A program made the translations under genes and the position numbers. From the NCBI GenBank assembly GCA_003024985.2, contig PXIH01S0004756.1: a stretch of DNA of 11,787 nt, one strand, 5' to 3'. Shown piece by piece: positions 1 through 7,371 of this stretch. Position 1 is the stretch's first letter; every line of letters begins with the position of its first letter. The stretch comes from Euperipatoides rowelli. Lineage: Eukaryota > Onychophora > Udeonychophora > Euonychophora > Peripatopsidae. Below the pieces are notes generated by a model. It did no database searches, was not told the DNA's origin, and saw nothing but the letters and a program-made list of their open reading frames with translations.

Positions 1-84
1 AAGATTAAATATCCTATAATCAAGTTTCTATTTAGTTTACTGTACTTCATTTTTTTGTCAATATACAAATGAATACACAAATAT
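1..84. other. AT-rich edge, no feature seen
   Basis: Low-complexity AT-rich DNA at the window edge. I see no open frame, repeat or recognisable motif. Similarity to the Gypsy integrase copy fades out somewhere between about 85 and 102, so part of this stretch could be very decayed element sequence. Confidence 0.4.
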
Positions 85-770
85 ATATTAGGTAACATTA
101 GATCTGACAGAATACACTTGAAACCGCCATATCACATATATATGGTTTTCATGAGTTTCCTGGCTTGGGAGGGGGCTAGCGAAGGTCATAAGGGAGAAAT
201 GATCAGTATAGGTAATTATACACTTGTTTCTCTTTTGGGTTGTGAAAAGGGGCCAAAATGTGGATACTGACTTTTGACATGCACGAGGAAGGAGGTTTGA
301 CAGCTTTTATAGTAGCTTTTATACTACCTCTATTCCAAGCTGACATTTTTCACAGCTGTTAATGTATTCCCTGATATCTGTGAACATTGTTGGCCAAGTG
401 AAATTTCTTTATTCTGTATGCAGTTTTTGTAAGTGAAAAGTGTCCTCTGATTAGGCTATCATGATATGCAAACATAACATCCGGTATGAGGGATACTGGT
501 ACTAAAGTTCTGTAGGCTGTGAAGTTTGATTTTCCTTACTGTACTAATTTTTGTATTAATTCGTTTTCATCCAGTATGAAGTTTTAATCCTTTAATTTGC
601 CTTCTTTTATTTTATTAATAATTTCTTGGCAATAACTGTCATTTTATTCTGCTCGCATTTCTAATGTGCAAGCTGTTGGAGTCTCATCCTCTACATGACT
701 TCGCGAGAGCATATCAGCGAAACTATTTAATTTACCAGGGATATATTCAAAATGTATATCATTCTGTTAC
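85..770 (-). mobile_element. Ty3/Gypsy pol fragment (RNase H end to integrase)
   Basis: On the minus strand this aligns, in order, with about 8640-9390 of the plus-strand Gypsy element. An exact 27-bp match lies at 467-493 against 8951-8977. Reading 770 downwards one sees the end of RNase H (peptide IPGKLNSFADML), the integrase HHCC zinc module (HDSLIRGH, then CEKC near 345), and the start of the DDE core. It is broken by several in-frame stops, a deletion of about 30 bp near 655 relative to the other copy, and a short duplication (two copies of a 10-mer at 302-311 and 314-323). The first catalytic Asp position reads CAC (His) at 260-262. The second Asp codon is kept (GAT, 102-104). A TGA lies just before the YGG stretch, as in the other copy. 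Most of RT, the third catalytic Glu and any LTR are absent or unrecognised. It is a dead fragment of the same or a sister family. Confidence 0.88.
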
Positions 771-873
771 AGTCAAGTAACTTTTACATTATTGTTTATT
801 ATAATATGGCATAATTTATAATTCTGGATCTTTTTTGTTTCTTTTCAAGACGATAGCTGTAGTTCCACCATAC
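771..873. other. Short spacer, nothing recognised
   Basis: AT-rich DNA between the Gypsy pol fragment and the purine tract. Similarity to the RNase H region stops close to 770. No open frame or repeat stands out. Confidence 0.4.
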
Positions 874-897
874 ATGAAGAGGGGGGGGAGTTAAGGG
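874..897 (+). promoter_or_regulatory. Purine tract with G8 run, PPT-like
   Basis: A nearly pure purine run including eight consecutive G (881-888) lies directly upstream of the left arm of the large inverted repeat. In LTR retrotransposons a polypurine tract sits just 5' of the 3' LTR and primes plus-strand synthesis, so this would fit if the arm were a plus-oriented LTR. That is inference: the neighbouring pol fragment runs in the opposite direction, and LTR ends were not confirmed. It could be a chance purine run. Confidence 0.3.
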
Positions 898-1200
898 ACA
901 ACCAGAAGAAAGTAGAGAAAGATGGTAGAGCAAGGTCATCAAACATCAAAAAAATATCAAAATTGCTTTAGAATATCTTGTCAAGCAAAGTATAAAATCT
1001 AGGAATAAATCCATAGGTTTGTTCGGTAATTTACTAAATTTATTTAGTAAATGACACATCTATGGTACAGAAATAATAATAATCAATAAAAATTACTTTT
1101 ATGTGATATTTAAGATTAACATATTAATTATGTACAGTAATTAATATGGCAAAAATTAAATCATTAAAAAAAAACTAAATAAGCATTCACCTTAAACTAA
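895..1200 (+). repeat. Left arm of diverged long inverted repeat
   Basis: The plus strand here matches the minus strand of about 11253-11530. Anchors fall in the same order with nearly equal spacing: AGCAAAG at 984-990 against 11457-11463; an exact 18-bp match at 996-1013 against 11434-11451; TTTGTTC at 1018-1024 against 11422-11428; a hairpin at 1026-1055 against 11391-11420; and an exact 13-mer at 1185-1197 against 11253-11265. Hairpin-to-13-mer distance is 130 bases here and 126 on the right. Similarity also reaches outward to about 900. The sequence is non-coding. It may be an LTR, a MITE or another interspersed repeat present twice in opposite orientation. Confidence 0.75.
1026..1055. 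repeat. Imperfect hairpin within left repeat arm
   Basis: Arms 1026-1039 and 1042-1055 pair at 13 of 14 positions around a 2-base centre; 1028/1053 is the mismatch. The equivalent hairpin in the right arm keeps pairing although one stem pair differs (T-A here at 1035/1046, C-G there). Confidence 0.8.
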
Positions 1201-1579
1201 GAAAGTTTACTAGCTAAAATATTTAAATATCTTCATTAAATGTTTCAAGTGTAGTATAGCCTACTTGAGAATTTTATCTATTGTTAGTTATGTTAATGTT
1301 ATAAATTTTGTGACAATTTATCTTTTGAGCACAATATTTAAATTATCATAGAGTAAGAATTTCTCACAAAAATATACTGTAATATTTCAATTGTTTATAT
1401 GTTATGCAAACTAAAAGTATCTCCTTAACAATACAAAGGGGAAGAATTATCAAATTTACTAAATAGATTCTCAAATCTACTCTATTTCTCAGGCCTGGTT
1501 GAAAAAAGAAATTAACTATGATTTATCTTGGCAATATATTTAAATTATATTGTATGTTGGCATTAATTTTTTTTTTTAG
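1201..1579. other. AT-rich intronic sequence
   Basis: No open frame or recognisable element. Weak similarity to the right repeat arm may continue past 1200 but I cannot follow it reliably. The segment ends in a long T tract plus AG at 1578-1579, which serves as the polypyrimidine tract and 3' splice site of the exon that follows. Confidence 0.5.
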
Positions 1580-1756
1580 CAAAAAGAACAGTCCAGTATA
1601 ATAAACAGTTTACGTGCGACCAACGAAGCTATGTTTGCCGAGCACACTCAGAATGTTGCTGAGCAGAAGGAGGAAGGAAAAGAAGAACCCCTGCAACAGC
1701 CTCAGAGACTGCGTAAGAAGACGTTGCCAGATAGATCTAGCAGCATCTCATCGCAG
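1580..1756 (+). CDS. Internal exon of unrecognised host gene (exon A)
   Basis: A 177-nt segment, exactly 59 codons, open throughout and flanked by a strong acceptor (T-rich tract then AG at 1578-1579) and a donor (CAG|GTAC at 1757). It begins and ends in phase 0. The peptide starts QKEQSSIINSLR and contains a polar, possibly helical or coiled-coil stretch around AEHTQNVAEQKEEGKEE, a QQPQ patch, then a basic patch (RLRKKTLPDR) and a serine-rich end (SSSISSQ). Base composition is visibly richer in G and C than the surrounding AT-rich DNA, as expected of a constrained exon. The next exon follows after a 77-nt intron in a compatible phase. I do not recognise the protein. The mix of charged helix and basic, Ser-rich sequence would suit a nuclear or cytoskeletal protein, but that is only a guess. 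An internal ATG at 1631 is probably not the start, because the frame is open up to the acceptor. Confidence 0.72.
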
Positions 1757-1833
1757 GTACACTACAGTTTCAGTTTCAAAAATCATTTTTATTCATGCAT
1801 AAATTATTTTCTTAATTTAAATGTTTATAATAG
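1757..1833 (+). other. 77-nt intron between exons A and B
   Basis: Starts GTACAC and ends TTTATAATAG, giving canonical GT...AG ends. Its length is not a multiple of three. If it is retained, the upstream frame stays open until a TAG at 1886-1888, so retention would truncate the protein. Confidence 0.65.
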
Positions 1834-1936
1834 CTTCCAGCCAGGAAGTTTCTTGCACCTACTCTATCTGATGGAGCTTCAAGGATAGAGAAAGAGCGCC
1901 ATCCCCTAAAGAAGAGAACGGGGAGACTACAACCAG
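1834..1936 (+). CDS. Internal exon of unrecognised host gene (exon B)
   Basis: A 103-nt open segment (34 codons plus one base) following an AATAG acceptor and ending at CCAG|GTAGAT. The frame that continues exon A in phase 0 is open across it. The peptide runs from LPARKFLAPTLSDGASR to a strongly basic end, KERHPLKKRTGRLQP. The basic, Pro- and Ser-containing composition matches the C-terminal half of exon A, supporting a single protein. The exon leaves one base, so the next exon must start with two bases of a split codon. No convincing next exon is seen nearby, so the following intron probably holds the transposable elements in the rest of the window. An alternative acceptor, CCAG at 1837-1840, would change phase and is less likely. 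Confidence 0.66.
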
Positions 1937-2674
1937 GTAGATTAAAATATCAAAATTTGATTTGAAAATTTAAAAAAATAAACAAATTCTTTTAAAAAGA
2001 ATAAAAAAATGTAAATACCTGTGCATAAATAGTTATTCCTATTTATCTGATGGTACAGTACTTATTTTTGATAAATTTATTTTCCAAAAAATATATAAGA
2101 TTAACAAGTTTATTAAAAATATGTATTTGAAGATGAAAATTCAATTTCACTTTTTATTTAAAGCTTCAATAATTAGGCTACCTGTTAACATGAAAATTTT
2201 TCTTATTTATTTACAAAATCTGAATGTTGAACTGTTGGTCATGCTTTTGGATTGATTGAACAGATAGTGAAAGAAAAAATGTAAGAGAATGACAAATAAA
2301 AAATATAAATGGTGATGGCAATACTAACAGAAAAGTTTATTTTGCAACGTTCAGTATTAGTTATTTTTTTAATTTATTAAATTATATATTTTATTATGAA
2401 ATTTAATTTCGAAAAAAATTAATTCAGGATCACTTGAGTTTTGAATATTTTTTTTTTTTAAAAAATTGACTTTTGATGATCAAACAAATTTTAAACTTTA
2501 AATGGCTGCAAGTCATGTGAAATAATTCCCTAACTAAAACAAAGTGATAAGTACATGCACTCAGTCAATTCCCTCATTCCCTAAGCCAAGATGATAAAGA
2601 AAAAGAAAATCTAAGAATTAAAAAAAATTATAAATTGTTTCCTATTCATCTTGTTTAAAAAATATTTTAACTGA

Positions 2675-2690
2675 AAAGTTGATCAACTTT
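2675..2690. repeat. Perfect 16-bp palindrome
   Basis: The sequence AAAGTTGATCAACTTT is its own reverse complement, centred on GATC at 2681-2684. It lies 6 bases before a second inverted repeat. Function is unknown, and short AT-rich palindromes are common in such DNA. Confidence 0.85.
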
Positions 2691-2696
2691 GATGTA

Positions 2697-2749
2697 AATT
2701 GAGAATTTAAACTGTAATTGATAAAAAAAAAAAATTTAAATTCTCAATT
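2697..2749. repeat. 15-bp perfect inverted repeat, 23-base loop
   Basis: The arms AATTGAGAATTTAAA (2697-2711) and its exact reverse complement (2735-2749) flank a 23-base A-rich loop. It could mark the ends of a very small foldback element or a replication-slippage product. No coding content. Confidence 0.85.
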
Positions 2750-2863
2750 ATACAAATTTTATTAAATTTGCCAACATTATATAATAATGCTGAAAAGTTT
2801 TTAAAGGAAATTTGTTATAGATGAAAAGATGAATCACATTAATAAATGGTTAAAAAATAAAAA

Positions 2864-4281
2864 TTATAACTCATTGTAAAACTCCACTAAAGATCTTTTA
2901 ATGATTGAAAAAGTAAGCTTGTAAAAATCCATAGTCAGCCCATCTGGCCCTGGATAAGCTTTCCTTTTTGAGCTCTGCAATACTACCTGTATTTCCTCAA
3001 GACTTATTTGACTATTCAAATCATCCAATTGAGAACAGGCTTCTGCAGTTATTTGATTTTTTGACACAAAGAAAACAAAGTCCTTTCTAGGAAAAAATTG
3101 TTCAAATGTTTTGATTTCAATCCTATTTTTAATATGTTGAACCTGCCCATAAGCTTGTTGTACCACCTCGACTATTTTCATTGGAGCAGTAATAACCTCT
3201 ATCCCTGTATTCAATGCCAGTATATTTGAACGTCTCTTTTTATTTTTTAACCATTTAATTATATTTCTTGGCGTGTTTGCTGTTAAGTATTTCAATTTAT
3301 TTAGTTTATTTTGCAATGCCTTGTATTTTACCACTTCAAGGGCTTCTATTTCTTTTTAATTAATAATATTTCACGATCTTTTATCAAGAAAGGTATCATT
3401 GCATTCACCCTCACATACAATTGATTTATCCTACTCTGTATTCCCTTCCTATTTTGAATTTGCTGTGCTGCTATTTTTTTATATATTTCATGCTTTATAA
3501 CTTGCCACTTAAGCACATGATTAAAGTCCTGATCAAACATTTCCTCCACCTTTTCAAAAATGATGGTAACTTCCTGTAATACTTGTTCATCCCAGAATGG
3601 TATGTATCCTCTTTTCTGATAGTTCATAACAATTGAATGGTATGATTTTACCAAACAAAAAATCGCATAGTTTTCCGTAAACGGATATAACTGCGGCTTA
3701 ATTACAAAGTTTTTTTGATAATCAGACGAAACCAAAAATCTATCCAAACGATTTGACTTTCCCACTATTGCCAACCTTGTAAAATTATTCGAGCTCTTTA
3801 TTAAAGCTATGTCAATTAAATTCCATTTAGACATAAAACGTTCAAGAATTCGTTGTTTTGTTTTATCATTCACGTTCGTATCTCCCACCATAATTATATA
3901 ATTTGCACTAACTTGCCTCAACAATCGATTTAATTGTTCATAAAAATGTTTTCTAGGCAATGTAAGAATTGGAAAATGAACATTCACTATATGAATTAAA
4001 ACTTTTTCATGTAATATCAGAATAGACATAAGTCTTTTGTTAATCTTGTTCACATTTATTACCTTGTAGTTCCAAGCTCTGCTCACCATTATCGCCACAC
4101 CCAATTTGCACTTTAAAGCTCTTGTTTCGAATACTTCATAATCGCTTAAAATTGCCTTCCATATGCCCATGTTAGAACTCGCACTGTTTAATTTAAGTTC
4201 CTGCAAAACAATAAATGTAGGATTTACCTTTCTCTTTGCAAAGCTATTCAAACCTCTTACGTTTAAATTTATAAATGAAAA
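2864..4281 (-). pseudogene. LINE ORF2 remnant: APE endonuclease plus RT start
   Basis: Would encode an endonuclease/reverse transcriptase that nicks target DNA and primes cDNA synthesis there. The frame opens after a TAA at 4282-4284 with the typical N-terminal motif INLNVRGL. It continues with LQE (metal-binding Glu), LGVAIMVS, VGDTN (the GDxN motif) and NRLDRFLVSS (RxDR). The usual Asp-His pair near the end of the endonuclease is replaced by Glu-Asn (TENYAIF; codons at 3673-3675 and 3670-3672), so the nuclease should be inactive. The gap between LNVRGL and LQE looks roughly 15-20 residues short, suggesting an internal deletion. A frameshift lies in the A-rich run near 3350-3358, just beyond a TAG at 3346-3348. 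After it the frame continues to the RT motif PGPDGLTMDFYK and stops at TAA 2864-2866, before any catalytic RT residue. Confidence 0.85.
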
Positions 4282-4284
4282 TTA

Positions 4285-4398
4285 GTCAACAACTCCTCTG
4301 TTCATTGCAACAGTGAGAATTTATCAAGTAAAAAAAAAAAAAGAATAATAATATTGTAAACTAAACTAAAAAAGAACAATTTAATAATAATATGACAT
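4285..4398 (-). other. Spacer between LINE ORF1 and ORF2
   Basis: About 115 bases of A/T-rich sequence, including a run of A, separate the ORF1 stop (TAA 4399-4401) from the ORF2 frame. No ORF overlap survives, so the original translation arrangement for ORF2 cannot be read from this copy. Confidence 0.5.
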
Positions 4399-5639
4399 TT
4401 ACGTTGACTTAGCATTACCATTTTTAAACAATTCCTTTCCAGTGTTTACCTTTTTTGTCGGCACTTTGGAATTATTTTCACTGTTCTCAAGATTCGCCAA
4501 CTGTAAATTTTTATTCTTTGGTCTTTTCCTTCTTCTTTTCACTTTAAGCTAGTTTTTACTTTTACTTTCTAACATGGCGCCGTTTCTGTCGTGTTCCATC
4601 AATGTCTCATGAGAGACAGTAGTATCCTCGCGAGAATCAATAGATCGAGTTTCTTCACTTTCCGAAACAAATTGCGGTGAGTCTTTACTTTCTACTTTCT
4701 GTGTAGATTCTTGATCAGTTAGTGGGTCCCCTTTTTTATCGTTTACATTATTTTTTTGAGAATCTTCGCTCTGTGCAAATAAATCTGTTTTAAATTCTTG
4801 TCTTTCTTGCTCGCTCTTATTATTTTTTAAGGTCATCACATAAGTGTTTGCCGGTGTCCTACAATTTGGATGATCCGGTTCTATTACTCTCTTACAAACC
4901 TTGCAATATTTTTAAGACAATCACTTGATTTGTGTCCTATCTGCTTACANTTTAGACACAATGGCTCACACCCGTTTATAGTTATTAATACGGTAATTCC
5001 TTTAACAGTCAATAAGTGTGGTATATCATCCAATGGGGTGTTGTTTTTTTGCATCGCTTTGACTATTACTTTGCTAGACTGGTAAGTTGTATTATCCAAT
5101 GTAGTAATCAGGTCTTCTTTGATCTCAAAAATGTGTATGTACTTATTTAACTGCTCTCTTAATTCGGTATAGTCCTCAGTTGGGGGCATCCAGTGGGCTC
5201 TGAGTTTATATAATTATAAACAGTTTTCCGGAACAATGTAAAAATTTTCACACGTTAAGAATAATTTTTCTAATTTAATCTTTTGCTCTTGGGTTTTTAA
5301 GTCCAGTCCAAGATACCTTGGGTTTCTAGGGAAATATATTGCCTTGATGTTCTCTTTCCCTACTATATTCGCGACTCTATTTAAAATTGCCTCCAAGTCA
5401 ATCTTTGGATTCTCCGTTTCACTGTAAACCGTGAACAGAAATCTGGTATTCGTATAAGTTGGCTTAAGTACCAAATCTCAGTATTTTAGCACTCTAATGA
5501 ATTTTAAAAGCCTTTGCGAATAATTATCAGGTTGAGCAATAACTTCGGAGTAATTTTTTAATAATTGTAATAACATATAATGCCAGTTAGGCGTACAACT
5601 TTTATGAGCACTCAACATTCGAGGCGTTGCGTCGGCCAT
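4399..5639 (-). pseudogene. LINE ORF1 remnant: CCHC zinc-knuckle RNA-binding protein
   Basis: Would encode the nucleic-acid-binding partner of ORF2 that packages the element RNA. It starts at ATG 5639 (peptide MADATPRMLSAHKS). The same frame runs to about 4905 through two stops, TGA 5478-5480 and TAA 5214-5216, with coherent sequence on both sides, including the gag-like phrase KLRAHWMPPTE straddling about 5190. A canonical knuckle C-x2-C-x4-H-x4-C occupies 4917-4958; its third residue is undetermined because base 4950 is N (AAN: Lys or Asn). A frameshift in the T-rich run at 4906-4916 follows. In the new frame a second, atypical Cys/His cluster spans 4861-4905, then a Ser/Glu/Asp-rich linker. 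After a TAG at 4549-4551 comes a strongly basic tail (KVKRRRKRPKNK), ending at TAA 4399-4401. About 410 codons in all, with three stops and one frameshift. Confidence 0.82.
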
Positions 5640-5950
5640 CTTAACCGGAAACCTCTCTGAGAAAATATATTTGGTTTTGTAACAATTATAATAATATGAT
5701 TTTCGAACAAATATAATATAAGTTTTACACAACAAAATAATAATTTGAGCTCATTAGGAATACATACAGTAAGTAAGTAAGTGTGTGTGCTCTTCACTGG
5801 TTTTGAAAGAATAATTACCGGAGGAAATTATAAGTATGGCAGTAACAAGACTTATAGTAATCTTTTTACTATACCAATCGGTTTGTAGGTTAGTGATGTC
5901 CTCTTCTTCTTCTGGATACACAGCGAATAGATACCTCACTATCACTCCCT
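5640..5950 (-). other. Upstream of LINE ORF1: probable 5' UTR and flank
   Basis: AT-rich sequence 5' of the LINE ORF1 start, in which the 5' end of the element must lie. No clear boundary or target-site duplication was found. A short microsatellite at 5769-5789 might mark it. A 63-codon minus-strand open frame at 5754-5945 with a PEEEED stretch is not recognised and has no splice or start support. Confidence 0.4.
5769..5789. repeat. Short microsatellite (GTAA)3(GT)4
   Basis: Three GTAA units followed by four to five GT units. Simple-sequence tracts often mark the junction of a retroelement insertion or arise by slippage. Here it falls between the LINE leader and the stem-loop-rich segment. 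Confidence 0.8.
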
Positions 5951-6452
5951 AACTGAGGGCGAAATGGGAAGACCAAAGCTCATCACAGCTATGATCTTAT
6001 ACTGGGCCAAAGTATATTAGCAAGCCAATGACTGGCTCCTATCATAGCTTAGCTAATTTTATGTTATATGGTATACTGACAAAAGATAAGCTGGTTCAGG
6101 CTTATCACAACTGAACTTTATCTACTGGGGTAACCCAGGCTGGTGTACAGGGCAGGTAACCCTTGCTGATTCTTTAGCTGATGTTCAGGGTGTATTACCC
6201 TGCCTTGCTCTCTTGATGAAAAGAAAGTTATCCTTTTTATATTCTTGGGTTGGATTCAGAAGGTTTTCTTGAAACAATGGCTGATCTCTTATTGGCTTAT
6301 TAGACTAAGAAATCGGCCAATTGTAGTGTTCTGGTCTGCCTGCCTTCCATGTGGTCCGAGCTTGGGCACCAAAAACTTATGTGTCGAAGTGGAGGCTCAT
6401 TAGTATCATGGTGATGATTTATAGTTTTGGTTTTTTAGCTATCTTTTGTTAG
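5951..6452 (+). other. Stem-loop-rich segment, possible Gypsy 5' LTR/leader
   Basis: About 500 bases, visibly richer in G and C than the surroundings and lying immediately upstream of the Gypsy internal region. It holds several inverted repeats: 9-bp arms 5987-5995 and 6041-6049; 7-bp arms 6085-6091 and 6100-6106; 6-bp arms 6186-6191 and 6197-6202. A direct repeat GGTAACCC occurs at 6128-6135 and 6152-6159. CCAAT-like boxes and a TATA-like stretch near 6236 could be promoter elements. Around 6365-6395 the sequence resembles the end of an LTR followed by a tRNA primer-binding site, but no TGG start is present and I cannot find a second copy after the pol gene. It may instead be a separate repeat. 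Confidence 0.35.
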
Positions 6453-6845
6453 GCCGTTAAACTAAAGTACCCTACACTCATCGGATCCGTGAATGTAGGC
6501 GTACCCAAGCATATCAATAGGCAAATCGGACCCTTTATTGATAATTCGCTCAGAAACATCGAAAATACCATGCGAAAGCCACCCAAAACAAACCAAGGCT
6601 GGAAAACAGCTAACAAAAATAAAAATAAATCAAAGCCAAGATGCGATACTACTTTACAAATTAGCGAGACAAAAAAATTAATAAACACACCTCAATTAGC
6701 AAAACATCCGCCAGAGCTTATATCCCCCAACTTATGGGAAATATTAAAATACGAAAATGCAGTAGAAAGATGTAAGGAGAGAAATCCAACGCAGTATAAT
6801 TATAAAACCTGTCAATGCCATGCAGACTACTCCACAACAAAATAA
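6453..6845 (+). pseudogene. Gag-like 5' ORF remnant, unrecognised
   Basis: An open frame running from just after a TAG at 6450-6452 to TAA 6843-6845, about 130 codons, directly before the protease frame. Its position suggests the C-terminal part of gag. It is much shorter than a usual Gypsy gag and lacks a CCHC knuckle. Visible features are a Lys/Asn-rich patch (NKNKNKSK) and a Cys-containing end (TCQCHADY). No ATG in good context begins it. The N-terminal capsid part is either lost or lay upstream in sequence I cannot read as coding. An alternative is a short leader ORF unrelated to gag. Confidence 0.45.
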
Positions 6846-6850
6846 ACAAA

Positions 6851-7300
6851 ATGGCGGAGGGCGCATTTAGTAAGGATAGTAAGAACAAAATGGCGAACAG
6901 TAAGCAAAAACGTAACTACAGGCAAACGAAGACCAATGTTACCTTAAATTTCTCCGATATGTATGATGACAAGCCTATATTAATAGTTGAAGTGTTCGGA
7001 AGAAAAATAAATGCACTTTTAGATACTGGTGCTGAAAATTCACTCCTAGACGAGAGTTGCGTTCAGCCGATCAACTGAATACTAAAACAATGGTGGTCTC
7101 CATTGAGTCACCCGTGTCCGAAAAGATGATGCAAGGACTCAAAACTTTAATAAATATCAAAGTCACGGATAGAAACATGTTACAACCGGTATGTGATGAG
7201 ATTGCAGCAGAGAGTAGTTTTCCAGATGATTCTAGGATTTGACTGGTATGCCATGTATGATGCTGTAATAGATTGCGAGCATCGTACAGTGAAGCTCCAG
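6851..7300 (+). pseudogene. Gypsy retropepsin (aspartic protease) domain, broken
   Basis: Begins at an ATG in good Kozak context (AAA ATG G, 6851) six bases after the gag-like stop, which may be the native pol start. A basic linker leads to the retropepsin core: hydrophobic strand ILIVEVFGRKINALL, then the catalytic triad LDTGA with Asp at 7022-7024. The frame breaks near 7065 and the next part lies in another frame (7057-7242). It then returns near 7215 to give the ILGFDW motif that normally closes the Gypsy protease, followed by YDAVID and HRTVKL. Retropepsin cleaves the Gag-Pol precursor in the virus-like particle. Two frameshifts make this copy inactive. Confidence 0.85.
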
Positions 7301-7371
7301 TTTAATAAAAATAAGTCACATGATATTCAAAATAGCCAATCACAGGACAGAAAAAATTCTGCTGCGGAACA

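Larger units (their letters stand above)
1937..2863. other. AT-rich intron-like stretch without genes
   Basis: Long runs of A and T and no open frame of interest. I looked for the missing 3' half of the LINE on the minus strand and saw none of the later RT motifs. The only structure noted is the palindrome at 2675-2690 and the inverted repeat at 2697-2749. Confidence 0.6.
2864..5740 (-). mobile_element. LINE (APE-type non-LTR retrotransposon), 3' side missing
   Basis: Two decayed reading frames are arranged as in a LINE: ORF1 (zinc-knuckle, gag-like) then ORF2 (APE endonuclease followed by reverse transcriptase). The ORF1 start has a good Kozak context (AAG ATG G at 5639) with AT-rich leader upstream. 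The RT stops just after its PGPDG motif, so about the last two thirds of ORF2 and the 3' tail are missing. The PGPDG...FYK style of RT start and the single-domain APE resemble the L1/Tx1 group, but clade assignment needs a tree. The element lies antisense to the two host exons. Target-site duplications were not identified. Confidence 0.87.

Noticed and set aside
2260-2290. Possible 17-nt micro-exon (after GAACAG, before GTAAGAG)
   Set aside because: Too short and AT-rich; splice-like borders are expected by chance in this composition and no frame support exists.
4870-5085. Plus-strand open frame of 71 codons
   Set aside because: Antisense to the LINE ORF1 zinc-knuckle region.
5754-5945. Minus-strand open frame of 63 codons with a PEEEED stretch
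   Set aside because: No family recognised, no supported start or splice sites, and it lies across a microsatellite and the presumed LINE leader. More likely chance.
6449-6688. Minus-strand open frame with hydrophobic Phe/Leu-rich peptide
   Set aside because: It is the antisense shadow of the Lys/Asn-rich gag-like frame; the hydrophobicity comes from reading A-rich codons backwards.
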